Source of the DNA: Macrolepiota albuminosa
Taxonomy: Eukaryota > Basidiomycota > Agaricomycetes > Agaricales > Agaricaceae
Reading direction: 5' to 3'
Assembly (NCBI GenBank): GCA_027475525.1
Contig: JAMWFC010000055.1
Coordinates: forward strand, 2,505,042 to 2,569,041
Length of the DNA stretch: 64,000 bases
A program made the translations under genes and the position numbers. The notes below the pieces were generated by a model. The model saw nothing but the letters and a program-made list of their open reading frames with translations. It was not told the DNA's origin and made no database searches. Below are positions 41,581 through 53,534 of this stretch, piece by piece (the first letter of the stretch is position 1; each line of letters begins with the position of its first letter).

Positions 41581-44500
41581 GTTATTATTGGGAAACCTGG
41601 TATTGGCTTCAAACCAAGCTGTGAGTGCAGTCTTGTCTGCATTAGGTCTAGCAGCCACCACCTGTATTGGTTCATCATCTGGGAAATAGACTTCATGCTG
41701 GTTTTCCAAATGCACAGGCAATCTGTACACTGAAGGATATTCAGCATGCATGTTGAATTCAAAGATGTGCCAGCAAGCCTCAGGAGCAGAAATGTATCTG
41801 GCATCCAAATGTTCCTTGATTTCATCCCTCTCCTCCCTAGCAATCTCCAAAGTTGTCCTATCATGGCCCTTGTAGATGTACTTGTGAATGTATTTGATTG
41901 CATCCACTGAAGCACAGACTTCCACATTGATATGACATTGGAATTTGGCTGAGAGATATGGATTGTATGGGACAACATTACGATTGTCATAACGACGACC
42001 ATGCTTTTCAAAAAAGCGGCCATTGTTAGGTCTGGCATATTGGGGATAGCCATCATCACCATACTGTGTAGCTTCCTGAAATTCCTTGGGATATCTCTTG
42101 GAACATTTGCCATCTACCATGCACTTGGCATTGGGAAAATCTGCTCCACATGGACCATGAACCATATTGGTAGTAACAACCTAATAACAAAGGTCAGATA
42201 CTGCATTGATAATTCAAGCAAAGCCAATACCTGATACAATTGAGGCTGAGTCACTGGATCAGGAATTTGAGCAGAAACAATAGTGTCCACATGAGCTGCA
42301 TCTTTGATCTTGTCATGATGATGGAAAAAGATTAAGATATGTATATGTGGAAGTCCCCTCTTTTGAAATTCAATGGTATGGACAGATGCCACACATTTTC
42401 CAAATAGACCATCTTTTATGTCCTTCAAAAGAGCATTCTTCTTGAGTTCAAATACTCTGGCAACAATATCTGGACGGTCAGAAGCTGTTTGCCTCTTTCC
42501 ATTAACCATAGGTTCCTTTAGCAGAGCCTCTTCAATTTCTGGCCACTTTGGATTGGCAGTCATGGTGATGAAGAGATCTGGTTTATGGAAATGCCTGCAA
42601 ATAGCCATAGAGTCCTGGAATAATTGCTGCATGTGTCGTTCACTTCCAACATGAGAAGAGGGAAGGACTACCCATCGGCTTTGCCTGCGTAAGTCTTCAT
42701 CTCCAGCAGCCGCATCGACCACCCCTTGATACACTTCAGCCCTAATCTTCTTTTGATTGTGCCGGACCCAATTGAGCTTGTTCTGCTCAGTTGATGCCCA
42801 TGCATCCACAACATATTGCTGAAACAGTCTGCCACTCCAAAGCAATGCAGCATTAGCTTCCAAAGCTCTTTGCTGCAGCCTATATGCATAATATGCAGTT
42901 TGGCTAACTTTTTTGGCTCTTTGTTCTCCTGCTGGTCCAAATTGAGATTGAATATCGGTGTGAAATCCAGGTTCTCCAGTTGGAAATATGATAGTGTAAT
43001 GCAGAGGAGTGTAATAGGGGTGTAGATGGCTGATTCGCTTCAATTGACCTCCATGCAGATGCAGGACTATGTCACGGTGATCTGATCGTTCTTCAGAACC
43101 ATCTCCTGGTATAATTGCAGCAACTCCTTCCTGTTCATTAGGGTTGTTATAGCGTCGATGGTCTCCAAAGTCAGCCCTCAGTTGAACAGAAAGCCTTTGT
43201 GGTTGGCCTTCAGGTACTTCTGTCATAATCTGCTTTGCAAGCTTGTATAAGCCAATAAAGGGATTGACTCTATGAAGCATATCCTGCAAAGAGGCCATTA
43301 TCTGAGGATCCAATCTAGGATTGCTTCCCTGACGAAAAGCCAATTGTTGATTGTGATCGTAGAAGTAGAGTTGTGCATACACAGGATGATTGCCTTCAGT
43401 TGGAAGCAAAGCACCTGTCAGATGATGGAGCTCTCCATTAATCCTAAAGCTGTATGGTCCTGGAGCATTCGTAATCGCATGGTCAATTTTGACTCCCAGA
43501 GATGTAAATGCAAAGGCTGCATTGTATTGGCGAATAGATGCTTTGAAAGCATCAGAAAGAGCATGATGGCCTTGAAGTAAGCCAAGCAGTTCTGGTGGAG
43601 CGTCTGCAAGTCTGGGCAAATCAATCTGGCCTTGTAGACAGCACATGCCAAATTTTGTATGATGTCTAGTAGAACTGGTGAGCTTTTCAGCATCCCAGTG
43701 TAGAGCCTGACAGTGTGGACATATGACATCCATAAGACCAAGATAATGTGCTGAGGGTTCATCTATATAAGGCTGTCTTCCTCTTGGAAGAGCATTGATG
43801 CCTTGAATATGATCAACCCTTTGTAGGATGGGAGGTGCTGGTAGATTTTGCACAGGTGGATCCACATATTCTAAGTCCTCCTCTATATTCTCAGCAGGAT
43901 CATTATTAGGCTGTCTTCCTCTTGGAAGAGCATTTATAGGTTGTTGTAGAATGGGAGGATGAAGAGGAGGTTCCAGTTGCTCTGCTGCTAGATTTGGCTG
44001 TCTCCTATTGTCAACAGGATCATCCAGATCTTGAGCATCTAGATTGTCAAAGTCCTCCTCCAAATCAGCTGCATGTTCTTGTTCCCAGCCTTCTAAGATC
44101 CTTTGAGCCCTAGCCTCATTCAAAGGCCTATATTCAGGATTGAGATCTACATCCTGTTAATCTTTCTTAGTCAATGCAACATCTGAAAGTTATCTTTCTC
44201 TCACCTCTGGCTGGTGTAATATCTGTAGTTGTCTTCCTTGCTCTCTGAGCTGTTGTTGCTCATGCAATACTGCTAATGCCTGTTGTTGCCTCTGTTGCTC
44301 TTGCAATACTGCTAGTGCCTGCTGTCGTCTATCCTGCTCCTCAGCTGCAGCAATATGCCTCAACCTTTGTTGGTCTTGCAATGCTGCTAATGATTGTGCT
44401 TGTATAGGAGCAACCTGCTGTCCCTCTCTATTCCTAAGTGCAGGTGGCAGTGGCAGTGGCATTGTGAAGTTTGGCAAAGCAGCTCTATGCAAAGCAGGCA

Positions 44501-45222
44501 TTCTAGGTATAGGATTCTGTAAAGGAGCATCCCAACCTTCAGGCAAATGAGTTTCAGGTATACTCATAGCAGTCCCACCAACTACAGGCTGATTGACTGA
44601 TCCCACTCTATGATCTCTTCCATGCACAGCAGCTGGTAGAGGTGCTACTATTGAAGGCACATAAGGAGCTCTATGTGCAGGAAGAGGTAGAGGTGGTATC
44701 ATTCTAGGAATAGGATTTTGCAAAGGGGCATTCCATCCTTCAGGTAAATGAGTTTCAGGAATAGCCCTAGCAAATAGATCCTCAGCAACAGTTGGTGGTC
44801 TAACAGGCCTCCTCAAAGAGCTAGAAGTATTTCCTCCAGAGCTTGAACCAATCTGATTATTTCCCCCAGTTCTCATATCCCCCAATCCTGTAGTTCCAAG
44901 TTGTACATCCTCAGATGCAAATAAGTTCATAGCAACAGTTGGTCCAATAGGCCTTCCCAAAGAGCTAGAGGCAATCTGATCATTTCTTCCAATTCTCATA
45001 TCCCCAGTTCCCATATCCCTAGTTCCCATATCCCCAGTTCCCATATCCCCAGTTCCATAATGAAGTGGTATAACCACTGAAGTAGATCTTCTACTTCTAT
45101 TTGCACGGCGCTCATCAGGATCAGTCATTTGTAACTGTTGTAGCCTGCTTTGAATCCTAGCCTGCTGTCTTTGACCTTCAGGAGTACTGGGTCCATTATT
45201 AGAATGAGTAGTTGAAGATTGC

Positions 45223-45870
45223 CTGAAAGAATAATTTTTTAAGCATTTTCATAGCTTAAAACCATTGAAAGACACTTACATGATGAGTGTATCAATAGCC
45301 CAAAGTTGTCAAAGTGTTACTGTAAGTTGAATAGAATTTTTCTGAATTTTTTTGAATTTTTTTGAATTTTTTAAGCATTTATCAAGCTCAAAAACAATAA
45401 AAATCACTTACTACAATAGCCCAATGTTTCACTATAAGCTGAATTGAATTTTTTCTGAATTTTCTGTGATTTTTTCGGATTTTTTAAGCATTTTCTAAGC
45501 TCAAATACATTAAAAATCACTTACAATGATCAATCAATAGCTGAATGTTGTCGAGCTATTGAATGTTTGTTAAGAATCATCAATCAATCAATCATTACTT
45601 ACTTTGTAGTTGAGTGTGAAAATTTCGCTATAAAAATGTTTGTTAATGGTCATCAATCAATCAATCAGTCAATCCTTACTTTGTAATCAAATTTCGAAGT
45701 TGTAGCTAGATCAATCATTTATTAATATCTATCAATCAATCAATCAATACTTACTTTGTAATCGAGTTTCGAAGTTGTGCTAGAAGAATGGTTATTAATA
45801 TTTGTACATCAATCAATCAATCAACACTTACTTTGTAGTGTAGTTTACTCACTACAACGTTGAAACCGTG
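45223..45870 (-). promoter_or_regulatory. Intron-array leader of Helitron H3
   Basis: Mirror of the H1 leader. Minus-strand units are TACAAA|GTAAG..(TTGA)n..TAG with exons of about 25 nt (for example CACAACTTCGAAACTCGATT), followed by longer introns and a final 57-bp intron 45279-45223. AT (45281-45280) and G (45222) form the start codon across that intron, exactly as in H1. Confidence 0.6.
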
Positions 45871-46159
45871 GAAAAATTGGTGCTGTTTGGTTTAAGAACA
45901 CGCGAGGCGTGAAAACTGGTGTCCACTAAATCGCGTTTGGGCCTCGGCCACATCCACAGACTCCGGACACCTTCCACATGTGTCCGAGAGATAGCATACA
46001 TTGAAACATTGAATTTTTATTAAATTATATTTAATATACACCTTTTTTTTTCTTATCTACTGAAAAACAGACCGAAAAACAAACGAAAAAGGCAATTCTT
46101 TGTCAGCCTTAGTCAGAACTGACTAATCAGATCAATTCCCAGGCGTCGTCGCATATACT

Positions 46160-46438
46160 ATAGATTGTGAGAAATACCTCACATTGGTGGCTGGAGAATC
46201 TCACATTTCTCACAGCCGGCGAAACATTTTTAACCCAGCCCTACATAGAAGACATAGGACCTTGCGGACATGTAGATCTCCCAACATTCCCACGAAACGG
46301 TTGTCCCATTATATATAGATTGTGAGAAATACCTCACATTGGTGGCTGGAGAATCTCACATTTCTCACAGCCGGCGAAACATTTTTAACCCAGCCCTACA
46401 TAGAAGACATAGGACCTTGCGGACATGTAGATCTCCCA
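46160..46438. repeat. Direct repeat of host flank separated by a second Helitron tip
   Basis: About 124 bp (46160-46285) recur identically at 46315-46438. The 30 bp between (46286-46315) are the reverse complement of a variant Helitron 5' end (TATATAATGGGACAACCG). The unit contains an imperfect inverted repeat TGTGAGAAAT..ATTTCTCACA. Confidence 0.8.
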
Positions 46439-46670
46439 AGGTTTATTATCATCTGTTCCAGTCATCCGCTGAACCTGAGACGCCGCAGCATCTTGTGAAT
46501 GGCGTACAATCAGCCTTTTTGCCGTCGGCAAGGCGCTCGGACTGCGCATTGGCTAAGAAAAGATGCTTTTCCACAATGACACAGAGTGGCAATTGTTCCC
46601 GTTGACTCCATTTAGTAGAATTCTGTTGTGGACAGCCTCAAGGGAGCGTTTCCTTGGCTCCCCCACCCAT

Positions 46671-46676
46671 TATAAA
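46671..46676 (+). promoter_or_regulatory. TATA box of aspartic protease gene
   Basis: TATAAA lies 74 bp before the start codon, followed by a pyrimidine-rich stretch typical of fungal start-site regions. Confidence 0.5.
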
Positions 46677-46749
46677 CCTCTTCCAATCCCGACACATCTT
46701 TTTTGTTTTCTAGTCATACCTGGTCGTCTCTTCGCCCCTCCCCTCCACT

Positions 46750-48716
46750 ATGCCCCAGACCAACCTTCCCATCTCCCTTTTTCTTTTGACGCTCTTCCTT
46801 CTCCCTTCGTTATCAGTGGCTGAACCACTCCATATTTCACTTTCTCGTCGTGCTGGTGCTCGCCATGACCTTTCGTATTATGCTAAAGCTGCGGAGCATT
46901 TGCGTGTAAAGTATGGCAGGACAAAATCACCCACCAAAGGCCGGCGGACGGTTGCTGGCTTCAGTACAACAAATCAGGTACGGAGTGTTCGGCAGTACCG
47001 AATCTGTCTCCTTACTTCTGTGCTTGGAATTAGGATGCGGACGCAAGTTACTTTGCCTCAATCAACATCGGCACACCGTGAGTAGTTGCATCCTCCTTTT
47101 CACCGCCTTCCGCTTTGGAAGTTGGATTATCCTGGTGTCCAAGCACTGTCCACGTTGCGATTGTGGTCCCACGTGGTAACCATATACTTAATGATGGTTG
47201 CATCGATAATCTTTCCCCCATTCGGATCTGATTGCTAATTACGAACATGCCATAGACCGCAACCGTTCAATGTTATCCTGGACACAGGATCCTCAGACCT
47301 ATGGGTCGCAGACTCGAACTGTTTAAACTGTGATCCACAAACCCCGCTATTCGACGGCTCGAAATCGTCCTCTCTTTACCTTTCCTCGCAAAGCACTCAG
47401 ATTCGATATGGCTCTGGGGAGGTCGCGGGACAAATAGGGACAGATACAGTCAGTATGCCTCCATTCACGGTCACTAAGCAGACATTCCGTAAGTGAAATT
47501 TTGCCTTCGAATTGAACGTGGAGCGTTAGAGCTGACTTATGGAGCAGTTGCCGCTAATAGGCTGTCAGATGGGTTGATTGATGGTACCGTATCAGGAATT
47601 TTGGGGCTAGCGTTCTCCGGACTTGCCTCAACGAAGTCAGTACCATTCTGGCAAACTCTGACCAGCAACAAGCAGCTGGATAGCCCCGAATTTTCCTTCT
47701 TCATCACGCGCTTCATTAATAGTCCAAACGCGCAGGATGAGGAGCCCGGAGGAGTCTTTACTCTGGGTGGCACCAATTCCTCCTTGTTCACGGGTGACAT
47801 CGAATTTCTGGACGCTAACGATAACCCTGGTTTCTGGTTACTTCAGCTGAGCGGTGCGTAGCAAGCTTTTGTATGTTGCTCGTGTTGACGTTTGATGATT
47901 TTAGCTATAACTGTCCAGGGCAAGAAAGTATCCATTGCTACTGGTTCTTCAGCTTCGGCAGCGATTGATACTGGTACTACGCTGATCGGAGGACCGACCC
48001 AGGACGTTGCAGCCATCTATGCTTCTGTCCCAGGCTCTCAAACAGTTGTCTGTGTACCAGGGTTCTTTTCATTCCGTTAGCCTTATCCCTGCCATGCGGT
48101 GATGTTTTAGCTCAAATCATTTCTAGCCTGTGAAACCAACGTTAGTGTCACCATGTCTTTCGGCGGCAAGGCATGGCCCATCAGCATCGCTGACATGAAC
48201 CTTGGCCGAATCAGCCCGCAAAGCGACCAGTGTGTCGGTGGGATCTTTGATATCGACGCCGGAAGCAATATTGGCAGTGACTCTGGAAACCCCAACTGGG
48301 TAGTTGGTGATACCTTCCTTGTGCTTCATCTCTCTTGCTTCAAGGGGTGTTGTATCACTAATTTTGTACTTATGTTTAGAAAAACGTGTATTCAGTCTTT
48401 CGATCAAGCCCGCCCTCGGTCGGATTTGCTCAACTATCAACTGCGGCAGGAGGCTCAGGTGCGAATCCAGCATCTTCAGCCAGCGCCGTACTTACAACGG
48501 TGAATCCGACATCATTCCTGTCCTTCACCACTCCCCTACCTACCATACCGTCCGTTACGATTCCCCCTCCCTTTACTTTCTCCAAACCAGGCACGCCAGG
48601 TTCAAATAATCAATCGGGCGACTCGTCTCAAAACAATCATAGTAAGTGCCTTTTTCTCCTTCCTTGGGGGTCGATGTGTTAGCAAGTTAATCATCTTTCC
48701 AGACGGAAGCCCCTGA
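46750..48716 (+). CDS. Secreted pepsin-like aspartic protease (family A1)
   Basis: Predicted exons 46750-46977, 47034-47077, 47256-47488, 47530-47853, 47905-48075, 48127-48320, 48380-48641 and 48703-48716 give 489 residues; every junction keeps the frame. A signal peptide (SLFLLTLFLLPSLSVA) is followed by a propeptide with a dibasic site. The mature enzyme begins near DASYFASINIGTP. Active-site motifs are ILDTGSSDLWV and AAIDTGTTLIGGP, with a flap YGSGEVAGQIG. NWVVGDTFL..VYSVF is the usual C-terminal hallmark. A Ser/Thr/Pro-rich tail follows. The last exon as modelled ends quickly (NGSP), while another frame encodes a hydrophobic tail. It would digest extracellular protein at acid pH. This is the only host-type gene recognised. 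It is flanked by Helitron DNA on the left. Confidence 0.85.
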
Positions 48717-51102
48717 GCACTTTGTTTGTATCCATGGCAGCAGGTGTTCTTGCTCTATGCCTAGTATGATTATCTGTCCAAAAGATATCGTTTTTAGTAT
48801 ACAAATTTACGATCTTCGACCCGACGGAACTTTGGATGCCCTTTGAATGGATTGTATCATTTAAGAACGAATACAAGTTTTCATAATTGACGTGATGGTG
48901 TTGAATCCTGAAATAGGCATGGATACGCCAATGCTGAAGCATCAGTAAAAGGTAAATATGGGTCGTAGATGATACCCACAATAAGGTTTTGCGGTATATC
49001 TATCTGAAGTGCTATAAAAATATCGTGAAACACTTTGAGATTCTTGCAGGACGATCTTGTTCTAGTTCAACAATCATCATGCCACTTCGAGTTCGTTATG
49101 TTCTCACAGGATGTCCATCGCAATCTGCCGCACGTTGAGCAAAAGAACATATTGATCATCATCGGGGGAAGCTATTTACCTGTCATTCTTGAAACCTTCA
49201 ATCATGTCTTGTAACTAGGAGTTACGGGTTTACATTCAGAAAGTAGTGACATGGTATCTGCCACTGCGTTGGGATGCTCCAGGTTATACAAGATCATCGA
49301 TCATATCTTATCGACGTCGTCGAAGTCTCGTCTGGAAGGAAGGAACACCGGGGACAACATTTATGACGGCCCGACAAACCGACAAGCCCCTTGGTGCTAG
49401 AAACCTCAAGGGTACAAGATTTGGATCAGTCTGTAAGGTAACGACTATATTTTCCATATGGACCTGTTGATAATAGGTACGTACGTACTATGCCTCCCTT
49501 GATGTTCGGATAACCCTCTGAGTCGGACAAAATATATTTTGCCACAACCAGCCATATTTAGCACTAGTAAACTGACATTAGAGGTGTTATATGTTACCTG
49601 AGGTGACTCCAGGTAAAATTTACCCAAAATATAGTCTAGTTGTTGTGTCCTGTCGTCGAGGATAGTGAAAAGCAACCTGTCACACTCGCCGAGACGCGGC
49701 AGAGCGGAGTTTGTCATTCTGGGGTTGACACGTCTGAGTCGCGTTCTGTCGGATTCCAAACTGTTCACAGTCCGAGCGGAGTTCTAAATGACTAGCTTAC
49801 TAAGGAGTGACAATCTGTGACATCAGACTCAAGAGGCCGAGGGAGGCATAGTAGTTAGTATGTGTAAAAATCTATGTGTACATGGGCCCGGGCTCACCTC
49901 AGTTTGTAAGGTAAATACTGAGGCCTGAGGCGTTCCGATGGTCGCATCCGATCCTTTTGTGTATTCTATACAGTTTTTCCTTGCCTCGTTGCGTATGCCT
50001 CGATCCCTGCTCAACTGTTGCCCTTATGCAATTCAACCCTAGTGTTTCAGCAGTGGGAGACCTTTTATGATGATCCGTTTCACCGCCTCAATGCAAATTG
50101 CGCGGTTGCAGGGAGTCTTATCGTGCACCGTGATGTGTTCAAACCCAAATTTTCGAAGACACATTGATAACCCACGCGTAGGAGGAAAGCAACTTTGGAA
50201 GCAGGGACTAGGCACTCTTGTAACAAGCTGGAAAAAAGGAATCGTTCCACACGGAATGGGTTTGCGACGCCCAGCTTATAGGACAGAATTTTTTTGCGGA
50301 CACTCATTGATGCATATGCATACGTTTTGAGTATCCTCGCATTAGAGTGGTGTCGCCCGAGATATGTTGCATGAGAAGATATAGGAAGCAAACGAAAAAA
50401 GGTCACATAGTAATGAAAGATGTATTGAACCTTATTGTAGTCAAAACTTCCCATGCGGAAGGACTGACAATGAGATTGGTATCAAGAAATGAAGGGTGTC
50501 TCGATATCGATATAAATCGTCGAGATGTAGTGATTTACTTGCCTCCCATTCCAAACGCAGGATCGTGGTCCAGCGAAGAATCTCCAACGCATATATGAGA
50601 TCTCGATCAACACTGATGTGTATGGTGCAGTGTTGTTGAATGCTTCCTCTACCCACCTAGAAAAGAAGCTTTCTCAGTTTTTCAGCCTTGAAAGGGGTTC
50701 TCATATATATATCAGGTACTAATATTCATGTTGGACTGACCTGGCAGCCTGGGGACTAAGGACAGCGTGAAATAAAGCCTCAGAGCCTGTCTATGATGAT
50801 AGAGAGCAACTAAGGCTATATAGTACACGTCAAAACTAAGATCATGTGATCACATCCAAGCTGACCCTACTTGACTATCTCGGTCAACAATTCAGGGGAC
50901 TTGCAGGTTTTCGAGAACGTGGTCTATAAGCATCGTATTAAGACAAAGATAGTCTGCAGATCCGAGAGTATATGTCTAATCATCGGATAGAAAAATGATG
51001 GGGTGTATACAGAAGGTCTCTAGAAATTTCAAAACTTATCAAATGTAGGGCAGTTTCAGGTATAGCCGCCACACTTTCAAACTCCGTTCTCTGGTTCGAT
51101 GA
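48717..51102. other. Stretch with no recognisable gene
   Basis: Only short ORFs without recognisable domains, no tRNA-like sequence and no obvious repeats. The first 60 bp could be the end of the protease gene in an alternative frame. The right end stops at the truncated LTR of gypsy copy 3. Confidence 0.5.
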
Positions 51103-51623
51103 TGTATGTACAAGTCGGTAAGTACTTTTATACTACAATGAGTTCACCATCGCCAGTAACCAATGATGCCAAAGTGCGGTAAACTAGAAAGTTTTATAGG
51201 GGTAGCTCCAATGGTTTCAGATCCCTACCATCTATTCAAGACCCTTAGCGGCCCCAGGCGGCAGATTGCAACGCTAAACCATTAATCCATCACCCTTCTG
51301 TCTGTCAAAACACCTAAGCGATGTCAGGCGCCAGATCGAGGTGCTAAGCGGTGTCAGACACCAAGGTCAAACACCAAGCTGTCCGTCAGTTTTTGATAGA
51401 TCATCAGGCTTCTCCCTAAGTGCTGTTGTTAGTGACTGATGCCATTTGTCAGTTGTCATTCTGTCTGCCGTCAGCACTATCACTGATCAGATCTGCTTCT
51501 TGCCGTGCACGGCCATCAAATATTGCCAAAATTGGTTAATTAGCGTGTGCTAAGGTATCCTGAGCCTGTGCCGTGTTGCCGTCGCCTGCCGTTGATGCGC
51601 TGATCCTGTATGGGGTCCTATCA
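51103..51623 (-). repeat. Truncated 3' LTR of gypsy copy 3
   Basis: Matches 61669-62187 with about 5% difference. It retains U3 and the TATA region but lacks most of R-U5. Confidence 0.85.
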
Positions 51624-51637
51624 TCTCCCCCCAACTG
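51624..51637 (-). other. Polypurine tract, gypsy copy 3
   Basis: Minus strand CAGTTGGGGGGAGA next to the LTR, identical to copy 2. Confidence 0.7.
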
Positions 51638-53131
51638 AAAAATTGACTGTCCTCAGTCACCAAATATGGTTACCGTTACCACTTTTGTGACAAGTGGTCC
51701 ATGCATTCTTGAGATTTTGCTTATAGTCCTAGCGCATGAGTCTGGACTTCGTTTCTTCTTCTTCTCTTTTATCTGGCGCTCATCCAACTAAAATGTCTTT
51801 CCGTATTCCAACTCCGCCCCCTGTTTCCTCACATGAGGCCCAAGACGTGGCCCACGCTTATATCGTCAAGGCAAACAATTTTCTCAAATGGATCAATGGC
51901 GTTGGCACGGACGCGCCTGTAAATTTGGTGGTTGCCGTTATGAAGCTGTACGAGTGGTGGCTGGAGGTGCGTGTTCTTGGCGTGGGTTGGGATTGCGAGA
52001 TAGAGGTTTGAGAATGGTGCTGGTTGTGGTACTTGGATCATTGTGGCATGAAGTGGTTAGCGCCTTTTGCTTGTTTTGTAAGTACCTTCCAGTTCTTGCC
52101 GTGTCGCTAACTGATTATGTTTCCAGGCGCCCCCTCTCGTTCCAACAATCGAGGACGAGTTGGAGGACATTCTGTCCGGGGCGTTGCCGATGACGGTAAG
52201 CACGCCTGTGGCAGAGTGAGTATTTCTAATCACTTCATCATAACTTAGCTCTGGTCTGATTTATCTCCACACAGCAAACAGGAGGTGTTGGCACCCATAG
52301 CACGCATGCAAGTGGCCGAGGAGCTGGCGGCACGGCAAGAAGAAATTTCCCAGGATGCCTGGGAGATCACCAGGGCTCTGGAGGAGTGGGAGCGGGTCAG
52401 GGAGTTGGCGAAGGAAATGGAGGGAGTTGCTGCGGGGAAGGCGCCTGCTGCTGAGAGGCAGGTGGTAACAGAGGGATACAGTAAGGATGGTTGTGCCGGC
52501 AGCACTTTGAGCCCAGTGTTGCCGGCTAGCAAGTCGGGCTTGCCGAGGAAGCTGGCAGGTGCTTCCAAGCGTAAGGTAAGCGTTGATTTTGCTTGTCGTT
52601 GCTGATGGTCGCTAACGACATTCGCAGAGTCGCAAGGCAGCTCCTCAATATGCGGTAAGTGGTATTTGGAAATCTGGTCTCCTTATTTACCGTGATTTGT
52701 CTAGGTGCCAATGATACGATGCTGTACCAGCAGTCAGGGACACAACATACACCAGAAGTCAAAATAAACATTTAATTATAAGGCTGAAAACTGTAAGCCT
52801 CCTGGTAGCAGTCTCAACAAATTATATCTCCAAAAACACCTCAATAAATACACAGATAGTACAGAACCAAGGGCAGGGACCAGCTCAAGCTAACAACTCA
52901 ACAATAGTCCAACCACTGTTATGGGGAGGGGAAGCATGGGGGCTGGCAGAGGTGACAAAAGGGGATCAAATTGTGATGATCTAGATTAAGATCTGATCTG
53001 ACAATGCCCAATTTGATATGACTGAAAGGGGAAAGGGAAAGAAGCATGGAGGGATGTCAAAAGAGATGAATGGGATCGTGGCACATGCATTGAATGGAGG
53101 AAGGAAGGGATGAATGGAATGGTGGCACTGC

Positions 53132-53285
53132 AACATGCATTGAATGGAGGAAGGAAGAGATGAATAGAATGGTGGCACTGAAACATGCATCACCAAAATG
53201 GAAAATGGAACATGCATTGAATGGAGGAAGGAAGAGATGAATAGAATGGTGGCACTGAAACATGCATCACCAAAATGGAAAATGG
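53132..53285. repeat. 77-bp direct tandem duplication in solo LTR
   Basis: Copies 53132-53208 and 53209-53285. An older, diverged repeat of similar words lies just upstream (53080-53130). Confidence 0.8.
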
Positions 53286-53380
53286 AACCACAAATTAGGT
53301 CAGGAATGCTGGGAGGTCAAAAGCAAAAAGTCATGTGATCTGGTGGTCTGTGCACTGGAAAATTAGTATAAATAGTCCAG

Positions 53381-53534
53381 GTAGAGTAGAGAATAACCAG
53401 GCAATTGATAGGCAAAGGCTCGGTGGTTCCCAGAGAGTGAATCACTTAGGCTAGAGTGTAGAGTAGAGAATAACCAGGCAATTGATAGGCAAAGGCTCGG
53501 TGGTTCCCAGAGAGTGAATCACTTAGGCTAGAGT
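53381..53534. repeat. 77-bp direct tandem duplication in solo LTR
   Basis: Copies 53381-53457 and 53458-53534, downstream of the TATA box. A third, diverged copy of its core (CAAAGGCTCGGTGGTTCCCA) lies at about 53573. Confidence 0.85.

Larger units (their letters stand above)
31919..45281 (-). pseudogene. RepHel transposase of H3, intact except for LINE insertion
   Basis: Coding exons 45281-45280 (AT), 45222-44205, 44153-42231, 42180-33445 (interrupted by the LINE) and 33393-31919; introns are 50-57 bp. Leaving out the LINE and one TSD copy, the length is 5589 nt, an exact multiple of three (1862 residues). The N-terminus has IPETHLPEGW repeats, a Gln-rich coiled coil and the zinc-binding CPHCQALHWDAEKL. 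Rep has the HUH motif GLPHIHILIFF (about 42350) and two-Tyr motif YIHKYIYKG (about 41885). PIF1 helicase has SAGGCGKTF (Walker A) and VVIWDEVPMQHK (Walker B) and ends with the LSRCTSGDRI block. It would nick, unwind and transfer one strand for rolling-circle transposition. Confidence 0.88.
31454..46164 (-). mobile_element. Helitron H3, interrupted by a LINE
   Basis: Its 5' end at 46164 reads TCTATAGTATATGCGACGAC, preceded by A. It has an intron-array leader, a full RepHel gene, a 3' UTR and a 3'-end module (31690-31454) with three tandem hairpin units and a half palindrome. Without the 7.56-kb LINE it is about 7.15 kb. It is the only copy with a complete helicase. Confidence 0.8.

Noticed and set aside
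41507..41733. ORFs through the GTT/GGGGT repeat
   Set aside because: Low-complexity translation of a microsatellite at the LINE edge.
48717..51102. Search for tRNA or small RNA genes
   Set aside because: No cloverleaf or B-box-like GGTTCGANNCC context was found by eye; a covariance-model scan would be needed to be sure.
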